Positions 36,962 through 45,590 of a stretch of DNA of 64,000 nucleotides are shown here, one piece after another; position 1 is the stretch's first letter; every line of letters begins with the position of its first letter. The DNA is from Acidobacteriota bacterium. GTDB lineage: Bacteria > Acidobacteriota > Terriglobia > Versatilivoradales > Versatilivoraceae. The translations under genes and the position numbers were made by a program. Under the pieces are notes generated by a model. It saw only the letters and a program-made list of their open reading frames with translations. It did not search any database and was not told where the DNA came from. The stretch is from contig JAPPDF010000080.1 in the NCBI GenBank assembly GCA_028875575.1, forward strand, positions 157,940 through 221,939, given 5' to 3'.

Positions 36962-37717
36962 ATGCGATTGGAAAATCCCCTGAAGGTTGCGCTGAACGCC
37001 GGAAAGGTGTCGGTCGGTTCCTGGCTGAACCTGGCCTCTACCCTGGCTGCCGAAGTCCTCGCCACCGAAGGGTTCGAGTGGCTGACCGTGGACATGGAGC
37101 ACGGGCCCTGGGCGTTGGACGATGCCGCCAACGGATTCCGGGCCATCGAGTCGCGGGGCGCCGTTCCCCTGGCCCGGGTGTGGTCCCACAAATCGGAAGA
37201 CATCGCCCGGGTGCTGGACGCCGGCGCCCTCGGCGTGGTCATTCCCCACGTGTCCAACCGCGCCCAGGCGGAAGCCCTGGTGCAGGCGGTCCGCTATCCT
37301 CCGCTGGGCCAGCGCTCCGCCGGAACCGGTCGCAATCAGACCTTTGTCGACTACCCGGCCGTCGCCAATGAGCAGATCCTGCTGATTCCCCAGATCGAGG
37401 ACCTCGAGGGCGTGGATCAGATTCAGGAGATCATGGCGGTTCCCGGTATCGACGTGGGCTTCATCGGTCCCCACGATCTGGGTCTGTCCATGGGTCTCAA
37501 GGCCGAGCAGATCGGCAGCGACCCCGAACACGAGCGCCAGCTCATGCGGATCCTGGAGGGGTGCCAGGCCGTCGGCAAGCCCGCCGGCCTGCCTGTGCGC
37601 GACGTGGCTGCCGCCAACAAGTGGATCTCACGGGGATTTCAGATGATCGACCTCTCCAACGACCTGGCCATGCTGCGAAGCAGCGTCCGCTCCCAGTTGG
37701 CCCAGGTGAAGCGGTAG
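36962..37717 (+). CDS. HpcH/HpaI-family aldolase
   Basis: A 251-residue class II-type aldolase. VDMEHGPWALDDA, the glycine-rich GALGVVIPHV and GQRSAG are family motifs, and IDVGFIGPHDLGLSMGL supplies the Asp for metal binding. The family cleaves 2-keto-3-deoxy sugar acids or 4-hydroxy-2-ketoheptanedioate to pyruvate and an aldehyde. The sequence is closest by eye to 2-keto-3-deoxy-L-rhamnonate aldolase-like members, but substrate is not certain. ATG at 36962 immediately starts the conserved MRLENPLK. No partner gene of a sugar-acid pathway is adjacent. Confidence 0.9.
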   Translation: MRLENPLKVALNAGKVSVGSWLNLASTLAAEVLATEGFEWLTVDMEHGPWALDDAANGFRAIESRGAVPLARVWSHKSEDIARVLDAGALGVVIPHVSNRAQAEALVQAVRYPPLGQRSAGTGRNQTFVDYPAVANEQILLIPQIEDLEGVDQIQEIMAVPGIDVGFIGPHDLGLSMGLKAEQIGSDPEHERQLMRILEGCQAVGKPAGLPVRDVAAANKWISRGFQMIDLSNDLAMLRSSVRSQLAQVKR

Positions 37718-37787
37718 GGAAGAGCGGACGGCAAACTCCGTTTCCCGAACGATTCGCTTGCATTGACCGTATTCCTTGGTCGGTCAT

Positions 37788-37999
37788 CCCCCCGGGAGCG
37801 CGGGCGTCCCGCCCGCATGCACTGCCGTTCGGTGCCACTCAGTTTCCCTGCGATGGGGCACCCGGCCACCCTGCCGTCTGGAACGGCATGGGCCCGGCCG
37901 AAGCAGAGTGCTGGCGCCGTTGCCGGTCGAAGCCGGTGGAGGAGATGGCCGAGGCTGCGGGAAGTCTTTTGCGGGCGGGACGCCCGCGCTCCCGGGGGG
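37788..37999. repeat. Perfect 29-bp inverted repeat of GGGAGCGCGGGCGTCCC type
   Basis: The arms at 37788-37816 and 37971-37999 are exact reverse complements and are separated by 154 bp without a gene. The core GGGAGCGCGGGCG recurs in part at 47626-47638 and, in hairpin form, at 58133-58165, so it belongs to a dispersed GC-rich family. Confidence 0.8.
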
Positions 38000-38010
38000 T
38001 TTTGCCGACT

Positions 38011-38562
38011 TCAGTCGAAGCGGGGCAGTCGGTCGGGGAGTTGGCTCAACAGGGGGGCGTCACGGTCCTTGGCGGACAGGAGGGGTTGCCGGATGGGCCA
38101 TTCGATCCCGATCTCCGGATCGTCCCAGCGTATGGCGATCTGGTCGTCCGGGTCGTAGTACCGGTTGCACTTGTACTCCACCTGGGCCGAAGGGCTGGTG
38201 GTGGCGAAGCCGTGGGCGAAGCCCTCGGGAATGAAGAACTGCCTGCGGTTGACCGCCGAGAGACAGACGCCGGTCCAACGCCCGAAGGTGGGCGACCCCA
38301 GCCGGATGTCCACGGCCACGTCGAACACCTCCCCCTCGATCACCCGAACCAGCTTGGCCTGGGCCTGTCGCACCTGGGCGTGCAACCCCCGCAGGGTTCC
38401 ATGGCGTGAGAGGGAGTGGTTGTCCTGCACGAATTCCAGCGGGAGGCCCTGCCGGTGGTAGCGTAGGGCGTGGTAGGACTCCAGGAAGAAACCCCTGGTG
38501 TCGCTGTAGACGTCGGGCTCGATGATCAGCACTCCCGGCAGCGCCGTCCGGGTGACTTTCAT
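38011..38562 (-). CDS. rfbC: dTDP-4-dehydrorhamnose 3,5-epimerase
   Basis: A 183-residue RmlC of normal length. SDTRGFFLESYH opens the cupin fold, the catalytic His lies in TLRGLHAQ, and the catalytic Tyr region reads EYKCNRYYDP. The enzyme inverts C3 and C5 of dTDP-4-keto-6-deoxyglucose in L-rhamnose synthesis. It is the third gene of a minus-strand rfbB-rfbA-rfbC operon, 3 bp after rfbA. The last gene of the pathway (rfbD) is at 45591 on the opposite strand. Confidence 0.96.
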   Translation of the reverse strand: MKVTRTALPGVLIIEPDVYSDTRGFFLESYHALRYHRQGLPLEFVQDNHSLSRHGTLRGLHAQVRQAQAKLVRVIEGEVFDVAVDIRLGSPTFGRWTGVCLSAVNRRQFFIPEGFAHGFATTSPSAQVEYKCNRYYDPDDQIAIRWDDPEIGIEWPIRQPLLSAKDRDAPLLSQLPDRLPRFD

Positions 38563-38565
38563 GAC

Positions 38566-39441
38566 CTATTCCTTCGGCTCCACCAGACCCATCAGATAGC
38601 GCCCGTAGGGGCTTCCCTGCATCGACCTGGCCATGCGGCGGACGTCAGCGGCCTCGATCCATCCCATTTCGAGCGCGATTTCCTCCGGGCAGGCCACCAT
38701 CAGACCCTGGCGCTCCTCCAGGGTCTGAATGAAGACCGATGCCTGCAGCAGCGACTCGCGGGTGCCCGCATCCAGCCAGGCTATCCCCCGTCCCAGCTTC
38801 TCCACCCGCAACTGGCCCATGGCCAGGTATTCCCGGTTCAGATCCGAAATCTCCAGTTCGCCGCGGGCCGAAGGCTTGAGCCGTGCGGCCAGGTCCACCA
38901 CCTGCCGGTCGTAGAAATAGAGCCCGGTCACCGCGTAGGAGGAGCGGGGCCGCGCCGGCTTCTCCTCCAGGCCGGTGGGCCGGCTCTCTTCGTCGAAGGA
39001 GACCACGCCGTAGCGCTGCGGATCGCGCACCTGGTAGGCGAAGACGGTGGCCCCGCTGCTCTGCCGGCTGGCCCGGCGAAGACTCTGGGAGAGTCCCTGG
39101 CCGTAGAAGATGTTGTCGCCCAGTACCAGCGCCGGCGCCTGGTCCTCCAGGAAGTCCCTGGCGATGAGGAAGGCCTGGGCAATGCCTTCCGGACGAGGCT
39201 GAACCGCATATTTCAGGCTCAGGCCCCACTGGCTGCCGTCACCCATCAGTTCCTCGAAGGCGGGCCGGTCCCGGGGAGTGGTGATCGCCAGAATGTCCGT
39301 GATCCCGGCCTGCATGAGGGTCGACAGCGGATAGTAGATCATCGGCTTGTCGTAGACCGGGAGAATCTGCTTGCTGATGACCCGGGTCACGGGAGCCATT
39401 CGGGTGCCCGAGCCTCCGGCCAGAATGATTCCCTTTCTCAT
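38566..39441 (-). CDS. rfbA: Glucose-1-phosphate thymidylyltransferase
   Basis: A 291-residue RmlA of normal length. The nucleotide motif [16 protein letters not shown] lies at residues 4-19 and is followed by [26 protein letters not shown] carries the metal-binding Asp. It makes dTDP-glucose from dTTP and glucose-1-phosphate and is normally inhibited by dTDP-rhamnose. The start at 39441 overlaps the end of rfbB by 4 bp; a longer in-frame extension to 40203 is a shadow of rfbB. Confidence 0.96.
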   Translation of the reverse strand: MRKGIILAGGSGTRMAPVTRVISKQILPVYDKPMIYYPLSTLMQAGITDILAITTPRDRPAFEELMGDGSQWGLSLKYAVQPRPEGIAQAFLIARDFLEDQAPALVLGDNIFYGQGLSQSLRRASRQSSGATVFAYQVRDPQRYGVVSFDEESRPTGLEEKPARPRSSYAVTGLYFYDRQVVDLAARLKPSARGELEISDLNREYLAMGQLRVEKLGRGIAWLDAGTRESLLQASVFIQTLEERQGLMVACPEEIALEMGWIEAADVRRMARSMQGSPYGRYLMGLVEPKE

Positions 39442-40532
39442 GATTCCACCCTGTCCGCGGTCCCCAGCCGTCGTCGGTCGTAGTTGTCTTCCTGTACCTT
39501 GCGGCACCAGTCCCGGTGTTCGGCGTACCAGCGCACCGTTTGGGCGAGGCCTCCCTCCAGGGCGTATCTGGGAGCCCAATCCAGCTCCCTCCGGATCTTT
39601 CCGGAATCCACGGCATAGCGGCGGTCGTGGCCCGGTCGATCGGGCACTTGCCTCTTCAGGTCGGCGTAGGCCGCAAGCCCCCGGCGCTGCATGGCCGGGT
39701 TGGTTGCAGCCGGAAGCAGCGCCTCCAGGCAGGCGCAAACCTGGTCCACCATCTCCAGGTTGGTGCGCTCGTTGCCGCCGCCGATGTTGTAGCCGGCTCC
39801 CGGGCGACCTCCTTGCAGCACCAGCAGCAGGGCGGCGCAGTGGTCCTCCACGTGCAGCCAGTCCCTCACATTCCCGCCGTCTCCGTAGATGGGCAGCGGC
39901 CTGGCCTCCATGGCGTTCAGCACCATCAACGGTATCAACTTTTCGGGAAACTGATAGGGTCCGTAGTTGTTGGAGCATCGGGTAATGAGGGTCGGCAGGC
40001 CGTAGGTCCGGTGATAGGCCCGCACCCAGTGGTCGGCGGCGGCCTTGGACGCCGCGTAAGGGGAGTTGGGAGCGCAGGCGGTGGCTTCCGAGAAGGTCGA
40101 TTTTCCCTCGGCGCTTCCGTAGACCTCGTCCGATGAGACCTGCAGGTAACGGAAGCGGCGGCGGGCCGAGCCCTCGAGCTGCCGGTAGTGGGTGCGGGCG
40201 CATTCCAGCAGCTCGGCGGTGCCCGCTACGTTGGTGGCCAGGAAGGGGCGGGGATCGTCGATGGAGCGGTCCACGTGGGTCTCGGCCGCGAAGTTGACCG
40301 TCCAGCTCGGCCGGTGGTCCTGAAAGAGCCTTCGGACGAAGTCCCCGTCGCCGATGTCTCCCCGCAGGAAGCGGCAGCGGGGTTTGCCGGCCAGTCCCTC
40401 CAGGTTGTGGAGGCTGCCGGCATAGGTCAGCTTGTCCACCACTACCAGCCGGGCTTCGGTTCGGGCCAGCGCCAGCCGGACGAAGTTGCAGCCGATGAAT
40501 CCGGCGCCTCCGGCAACCAGCATGGTCTCCAT
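39438..40532 (-). CDS. rfbB: dTDP-glucose 4,6-dehydratase
   Basis: A 364-residue extended SDR. The NAD motif [11 protein letters not shown] is at residues 8-18, [10 protein letters not shown] and SSDEVYG are RmlB hallmarks with the Asp/Glu catalytic pair, and YAASKAAAD holds Tyr-x3-Lys. It converts dTDP-glucose to dTDP-4-keto-6-deoxyglucose. It is the first gene of rfbB-A-C; the promoter should lie in the 144 bp shared with the divergent cupin gene at 40677. Confidence 0.96.
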   Translation of the reverse strand: METMLVAGGAGFIGCNFVRLALARTEARLVVVDKLTYAGSLHNLEGLAGKPRCRFLRGDIGDGDFVRRLFQDHRPSWTVNFAAETHVDRSIDDPRPFLATNVAGTAELLECARTHYRQLEGSARRRFRYLQVSSDEVYGSAEGKSTFSEATACAPNSPYAASKAAADHWVRAYHRTYGLPTLITRCSNNYGPYQFPEKLIPLMVLNAMEARPLPIYGDGGNVRDWLHVEDHCAALLLVLQGGRPGAGYNIGGGNERTNLEMVDQVCACLEALLPAATNPAMQRRGLAAYADLKRQVPDRPGHDRRYAVDSGKIRRELDWAPRYALEGGLAQTVRWYAEHRDWCRKVQEDNYDRRRLGTADRVES

Positions 40533-40676
40533 CCGGTCGTCCCTCCCCGGAGCGGGTCTCGGTTCCCGTCCCGGCCGGCGGTCGGGGAAACCGGCATTCC
40601 GGCTTGAGGTTGCCCGCGCCGATCGTCTAGGCTAGCTGGGATCCATGACCGCAATCGACTGCAGGAAGGCCACATT

Positions 40677-41051
40677 ATGCCACATGACCCACAGGACGAT
40701 CCCCGATCCCTGATATACCAGGAGCAGCGGCCCTGGGGCGCCTTTCGCCGCTTCACCCACAACCAGGTGAGCACGGTCAAGATCATCACCGTCAACCCCG
40801 GGCAAGTTCTTTCTTTGCAGCTTCACCGCCACCGGGACGAGCTCTGGGTGGCTCTCGACCCGGGCTTGCAGGTGACCGTGGGAGAGCGGACCTGGGAGCC
40901 GGAGGCCTACGAGGAGGTCTACATCCCACGCCAGACCCGCCATCGGGCCGCGGGCGCGGGTCCCCGGCCCAGCCGCTGGCTCGAGATCGCCTTCGGTGAG
41001 TTCGACGAGGACGACATCGTCCGCCTGGAAGACCGTTACGGACGAGGATAG
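40677..41051 (+). CDS. Stand-alone cupin like the C-terminal domain of type II phosphomannose isomerase
   Basis: A 124-residue protein matching only the cupin half of ManC-type bifunctional mannose-6-phosphate isomerase/guanylyltransferase. QRPWGAFRRF, LSLQLHRHRDELWV and YIPRQTRHRAAG are the motif set with His/Glu metal ligands. Such single-domain forms may be isomerases or sugar-binding regulators. It lies at the head of the plus-strand side of the polysaccharide locus, divergent from rfbB. Confidence 0.88.
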   Translation: MPHDPQDDPRSLIYQEQRPWGAFRRFTHNQVSTVKIITVNPGQVLSLQLHRHRDELWVALDPGLQVTVGERTWEPEAYEEVYIPRQTRHRAAGAGPRPSRWLEIAFGEFDEDDIVRLEDRYGRG

Positions 41052-41236
41052 GGCAGGGGAGTGGGAGGCTGGTGTCGAGAATGGATGGGGGCAAGCCGCC
41101 CGTTCCGATGGCTGGCGCCGATGGCTACATGCGGACGCCGCCCGGGCGGCTTTCTGGAATCCCGAGCTGCCGCCCGGGGATCAACGATTCATTCCCGATA
41201 GAACGTGGATGGACAGGATAGGAGGGCAATGCCGTC

Positions 41237-41422
41237 CTAGCAGTCTATGCAACGCACTTCCCCGAAGATCAGGGCCTGCCGGTCGGGATTCTCCCGGGCG
41301 TAGTCGATAAGGCAGCGCACCGCCTTGCCGATGTCGGACAGGCCGTGGGCCTGGACCATCTGCTCCAGGAACTCCACCTTGGCCGCTTCCAGGGGAATGG
41401 ATTGATCCGTCTTGTCTTTCAT
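41237..41422 (-). CDS. 61-residue conserved-looking protein, ribbon-helix-helix-like with C-terminal CxxC
   Basis: The small frame begins MKDKTDQSIPLEAAKVEFLE after a good ribosome-binding site (GAGAGGAG about 6 bases upstream). The middle (AHGLSDIGKAVRCLIDYAR) looks like a short helix pair as in ribbon-helix-helix proteins, and the end (FGEVRCIDC) has a CxxC. I do not recognise the family. It is transcribed downstream of the DUF4202 gene (82 bp gap). Confidence 0.65.
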   Translation of the reverse strand: MKDKTDQSIPLEAAKVEFLEQMVQAHGLSDIGKAVRCLIDYARENPDRQALIFGEVRCIDC

Positions 41423-41504
41423 GGGGCTCTCCTCTCTGAAACGAACGATGCGCGCTATCTTACCGGAAAGGGCGCGGGACATGAACCGGATAGCGGCAAT
41501 CGGA

Positions 41505-42122
41505 CTATCTGCCAGGGGTGTTGCCTGACCCGCGGACGGCCTTCCGAACCAAACCGGCGGCGCCCTCGGACAGCTCCAGCCGCAGCGCCAGTGTCCTGGC
41601 GTCGGGCGACATCTTCTTCCAGGTTCGGCGGAGAATGTGCAACAGCTTCTCTTCGGTGTGCTGGCGGGAGAAGTCCTCGAGCTGCACCTCCAGAAAGACC
41701 AGGCAGGCGGCGTCCTCCAGGGCTTGGGCTTCGGGGTCGGTGCGCAGCCGCTGCTTTCTCAGCAGCTGCTCGACCCGGGCCACGGTTTGAGACTCGTAGC
41801 CCACCCGCACCAGCACCTCGGCGGCGGCGCGGGCATGGAACCGGCCCAGCGCGTCTCTCCAGTCCCGGTAGCCCTTGCGGGTCATGGGGTAGGAGTCGCG
41901 GGGGATAGCCCAGCGGCGGACGTGCTGGCTGTGGGCCGCCAGGCGAAGGGCTGAGGAGGCCTCGGGAGCCAGGCGCTCAACCCAGCGGCCGAGCCGTTGG
42001 TGGTAGTCGAGTGATGCCAGGATGCTTTTGGGGCCGTCGGTGCCAACCGAGGGATCCTCCCGGTGCATGGCGTCCAACAGGGCAAAGGCCTCGCGCAGTC
42101 TTGGATCTTCGTGAGTCGTCAT
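41505..42122 (-). CDS. DUF4202-domain protein
   Basis: A 205-residue helical protein. The patterns LRLAAHSQHVRRWAIPR, YPMTRKGYRDWRDALGRFHA and DAACLVFLEVQLEDF match the DUF4202 family, whose conserved His/Asp residues suggest an HD-domain-like hydrolase. Function is unknown. The start at 42122 (MTTHEDPRLREAF) is chosen as the first codon of conserved sequence; an extension to 42188 is possible but without support. Confidence 0.85.
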   Translation of the reverse strand: MTTHEDPRLREAFALLDAMHREDPSVGTDGPKSILASLDYHQRLGRWVERLAPEASSALRLAAHSQHVRRWAIPRDSYPMTRKGYRDWRDALGRFHARAAAEVLVRVGYESQTVARVEQLLRKQRLRTDPEAQALEDAACLVFLEVQLEDFSRQHTEEKLLHILRRTWKKMSPDARTLALRLELSEGAAGLVRKAVRGSGNTPGR

Positions 42123-42329
42123 GATTCCCTCTAATCCGCCCCGGCACCTGTCGAAACCATACCATGCCCGCGCGCCGAAGGCACTCATCCCCTCCCCACC
42201 CGCCCGCCCATGGTTTCAATCTGCTCTCTGCCACGCTAGAATAGATCCGCCTGGGGTCGTCGCCGCTGCCAGTGCGGTGCCGGCCAAACCCGAGGCCCGA
42301 TTTTCCCCGCCTGTTCCGGCGATTTGGCC

Positions 42330-43646
42330 ATGCATGCCGTCACCGTCGAAAACATATCCAAGAACTACCGCATCTACTCCAAGCCCTCGGCCCGACTGAA
42401 GGAGCTGATCTTTCGGCGGCACCGCTACCACCAGGACTTCTGGGCTCTCAGGGAAGTCGGCTTCCAGGTCGAACAGGGCGCCACCTTCGGGATTGTGGGC
42501 GAGAACGGCTCAGGCAAGAGCACCCTGCTCCAGATCATCGCCGGAACCATGACCCCGACCACGGGCAGCGTGGCATTGAGCGGTCGGGTGGCGGCCCTGT
42601 TGGAGCTTGGGTCCGGCTTCAACACCGAGTTCACCGGCCGGGAGAACGCCTTTCTGAACGCCGCAATCATGGGGCTGAGCCGGGACGAGATCGACCGGAA
42701 AATGCCGGAGATCGAGCGCTTCGCCGAAATCGGCAGCTTCATGGACCAGGCCGTCAAGACCTATTCCAGCGGCATGTACGTGCGCCTGGCCTTTGCCATC
42801 GCCATCAACCTCGACCCCGAGATTCTGCTGGTGGACGAGGCTCTGGCGGTGGGAGACGTCTATTTCCAGCAGCGCTGCGTGCGCCGGCTTCGCCGGATGC
42901 GGGACGAGGGCAAGACCATCCTGCTGGTCTCGCACGACGTGGCCGCAATCAGGAACCTGTGCGATGGGGCCATCTGGCTGGAGAAGGGCAGGATCAGGGA
43001 TCGAGGCGCCCCCGACAAGGTGACGGCCCGCTACCTGGCCGCCCTGACTCAGCGCCGCGATCCTTATGCCGGCGAGGAGGCCCCCGAGGCGACCCAACTC
43101 CAGCCGGACGCAGCCGGTGATCTGTCGGTGCATTCGCTTCCGAACGTGGACGAGCGTTGGGGCAATGGCCACGCCCGGATCCTGGGCATCCGCCTGCTCG
43201 ACCAGGCGGGCAGGGAGCCGCAAACCCTCTTTCACGGCGACCTGGTGACGGTGAGGGTATCGGTCCGGTTCGACCGCCCGGTGGAATCGCCCCTGATCGG
43301 GATTCTCATGCGCAACCGCCTGGGCGAGGAGATCTCCGGAAGCAACACCTCGGTGGAGAACCTGCGGTTGCCGCCGGCCCGACCGGGCCAGGTCTACACG
43401 GTGGACTTCCATCTGCGGCTCCCGGTGCTGCAGCCGGGCCAATACCATCTCACCCCGGCGGTGGCCAACGGGACCCATCGCGATTCGGAGATGTGCGACT
43501 TCGTGGAGAACGCCCTGAACCTCACCCTGAAGCAGCGGGAGACGGTTTACGGCTACCTGAAGATGGGCTGCCGCATTGAATTGAGGCAGGTGAGTTCGGC
43601 CAAATCGGGGCTGGCCGGAGCCCGCGGGCTGAAGGTAGAAGTTTGA
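42330..43646 (+). CDS. Wzt-type ABC transporter ATPase for polysaccharide export
   Basis: A 438-residue ATPase. Walker A GENGSGKST (about residues 59-67), signature YSSGMYVRL and Walker B ILLVDEAL are intact. After the ATPase (to about 240) comes a C-terminal beta-sandwich of about 150 residues (VRVSVRFDRPVESPLIGIL), as in Wzt proteins that recognise the end of O-antigen chains. It should pair with a Wzm permease, but no permease gene lies beside it. An in-frame TTG at 42324 is an alternative start. It probably exports the rhamnose-containing glycan made by the surrounding genes. Confidence 0.93.
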   Translation: MHAVTVENISKNYRIYSKPSARLKELIFRRHRYHQDFWALREVGFQVEQGATFGIVGENGSGKSTLLQIIAGTMTPTTGSVALSGRVAALLELGSGFNTEFTGRENAFLNAAIMGLSRDEIDRKMPEIERFAEIGSFMDQAVKTYSSGMYVRLAFAIAINLDPEILLVDEALAVGDVYFQQRCVRRLRRMRDEGKTILLVSHDVAAIRNLCDGAIWLEKGRIRDRGAPDKVTARYLAALTQRRDPYAGEEAPEATQLQPDAAGDLSVHSLPNVDERWGNGHARILGIRLLDQAGREPQTLFHGDLVTVRVSVRFDRPVESPLIGILMRNRLGEEISGSNTSVENLRLPPARPGQVYTVDFHLRLPVLQPGQYHLTPAVANGTHRDSEMCDFVENALNLTLKQRETVYGYLKMGCRIELRQVSSAKSGLAGARGLKVEV

Positions 43647-43763
43647 AGGAGGAAGTTTGAAAGAGGGCGAAGCCCGCGCCCCCACCGGCTGAAGGCTCAT
43701 CGCGAAACTCCGGGCCTGGCGGGACAGTCGCCCCCCGGCCCCTTTTGGACATAAGAAAGGAGC

Positions 43764-44216
43764 ATGATGATCAAGGATGTGAAGGTGGTGCCCCTGGTCG
43801 CCCACGTGGATGACCGGGGCTATCTGATCGAGATCTTGAGGAGCACCGACGAGCACTTTACCCGATTCGGGCAGGTCTACCTGGTGGGCGACCTGACCCG
43901 CGGGACCGTCCGTGCCTTTCACAAGCACGCCAGGCTGTGGGACTGGTTTTTTATCAGCCACGGATCGGCCAAGTTCGTGCTGCGGGATGACCGTCCCGAC
44001 AGCCCAACCTATAATGAGATGCAGATCTTCGTTACCGGGGCGCGCAATCCTGCCTTGATCGTGGTGCCGCCCGGTGTCTACCATGGCTGGATGGCGCTGG
44101 AGGACGACACCCAACTGGTCAGCACGGCCAGCGAGGTCTACAACCGGGAGAAGCCGGACGAAGTCCGCATTCCCCCCAACTCCTTCGGGGACGTGTGGGA
44201 AGTCAAGGGAAGGTAG
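43764..44216 (+). CDS. RmlC-like sugar epimerase-family protein
   Basis: A 150-residue protein of the dTDP-4-dehydrorhamnose 3,5-epimerase superfamily. DDRGYLIEILR and VVPPGVYHGWMAL match RmlC, but the catalytic RGLH is replaced by RAFHKH, and it is about 30 residues shorter than rfbC. It may be a 3- or 5-epimerase or isomerase for another deoxysugar or a non-catalytic relative. ATG at 43764 follows AGAAAGGAGC. Confidence 0.85.
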   Translation: MMIKDVKVVPLVAHVDDRGYLIEILRSTDEHFTRFGQVYLVGDLTRGTVRAFHKHARLWDWFFISHGSAKFVLRDDRPDSPTYNEMQIFVTGARNPALIVVPPGVYHGWMALEDDTQLVSTASEVYNREKPDEVRIPPNSFGDVWEVKGR

Positions 44217-44368
44217 TAGGGGAATGATGAGTGATGAATGATGTATGGATTGTGATGAGTGGAGGGTTTCCGGAACAGGCGAGCGGCTGGTGATCTGGTT
44301 GAGCTTTTTTTGAAGGACCGCGCCGAGAGCGACGAGATACTTAACGTGTCACAATGCACCATCCATTC

Positions 44369-44408
44369 TTCAAACTTCACACTTCAAACTTCACACTTCA
44401 AACTTCAC
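44369..44408. repeat. Short tandem repeat, 14-bp unit
   Basis: TTCAAACTTCACAC is present at 44369-44382 and 44383-44396, and a third truncated unit ends at 44408. The repeat lies just upstream of the promoter region of the epimerase gene at 44489. Confidence 0.85.
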
Positions 44409-44488
44409 CTAGCCGCACAACCGCCCCATACCACGCGGCGGCTCATAAGGGATAAAACAGAGGTGTTCCAAACAGAAGGAGGTTGGCC

Positions 44489-45589
44489 ATGATTCTGGTA
44501 GTTGGTGGAGCCGGCTATATCGGCTCGGTGTTGGTCAGGGAGTTGTTGGCGCGGGGCTACGCGGTCAGGGTCTTCGACCGCATGTACTACGGGGATGCCG
44601 GCCTCCGCGAGGAGAGGGAGCGAATCGAGCTGAAAAAGGGAGATGTCCGCACCATGGACCCCTCGGTCCTGGAGGGTATCGAGGCCGTCATCAACCTGAG
44701 CGGCCTCTCCAACGATCCCACGGCGGAGTACAACCCCCAGGCCAATTACGAGATGAACACCCGGGCCAACCTGTCGCTGGCCCGGCTCTGCAAGCGGAAG
44801 GGCATCCGCAGGTTCGTCTTCGCCTCCTCCTGCTCCATTTACGATGTCGGCATCGCCGACGAGGAAAAGGACATCGTCCTGGATGAAACCTCCCAGGTCC
44901 ATCCCAAGGCGGCCTACGCCAGCTCCAAGCACCTGGCGGAAAAGGGTTTGCTGGAACTGGCCGACGAGAATTTCTGCCCGGTCATCCTGCGCAAGGGAAC
45001 GATCTACGGCTTCTCTCCCCGGATGCGCTATGACCTGGTGGTCAACACCTTTTTCCGGGACGCCCTCTCCAAGGGACACGTCACCACCCACTACGGAGGC
45101 GAGATGTGGCGGCCGCTGGTGGATATCCGGGATGCGGCCCGGGCCTACATCCTCTGCCTGGAAGCCGAGGAGTCCAAGGTCTCGGGAGAGATCTTCAACG
45201 TGGTCTACCGAAACTTTCGGATTTCGGAGTTGGCGCTGCGGGTGGTCGGCACCCTCAAAGAGGTTGGGATAAAGGTGGAGCTCAAACCGGAATACCGCTA
45301 CCAGGGTGTCCGCAGCTATCGCGTCTCCGGCAAGAAGCTGGAGCGGGTGCTGGGATTCGCCCCGGCGGTCACCGTGGAAGAAGCCGTCAAGGACATGGTG
45401 GAGAGCGTCTCCCGATACGGCTATACCGACTTCGACAACCCCCGCTACTACAATATCGCCTGGATGAAGCTCCTGGAGCAGGCCGACGAGATCATCAGGA
45501 TCACCGGGTCGGTGTTCGACACGGTCCCGGCCGCGCCCTTCAAGCCGGCCGTGGTCGGGATGGGAGGCCGGGAGCCGGGGAGCCGCTGA
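44489..45589 (+). CDS. NAD-dependent NDP-sugar epimerase/dehydratase
   Basis: A 366-residue extended SDR. The NAD motif VVGGAGYIGSVLV is at residues 4-16, SSCSIYD is the Ser region, and YASSKHLAEKG has Tyr-x3-Lys. It probably epimerises, reduces or dehydrates a nucleotide sugar in the same glycan. The start at 44489 has a strong AGGAGG six bases upstream, stronger than the alternative at 44483. It is one base from rfbD (next gene), so translation is likely coupled. Confidence 0.9.
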   Translation: MILVVGGAGYIGSVLVRELLARGYAVRVFDRMYYGDAGLREERERIELKKGDVRTMDPSVLEGIEAVINLSGLSNDPTAEYNPQANYEMNTRANLSLARLCKRKGIRRFVFASSCSIYDVGIADEEKDIVLDETSQVHPKAAYASSKHLAEKGLLELADENFCPVILRKGTIYGFSPRMRYDLVVNTFFRDALSKGHVTTHYGGEMWRPLVDIRDAARAYILCLEAEESKVSGEIFNVVYRNFRISELALRVVGTLKEVGIKVELKPEYRYQGVRSYRVSGKKLERVLGFAPAVTVEEAVKDMVESVSRYGYTDFDNPRYYNIAWMKLLEQADEIIRITGSVFDTVPAAPFKPAVVGMGGREPGSR

Positions 45590-45590
45590 C

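Noticed and set aside
44369-44408. Possible CRISPR or regulatory iteron array.
   Set aside because: Units are directly adjacent with no spacers and number under three; it is simple tandem repeat.
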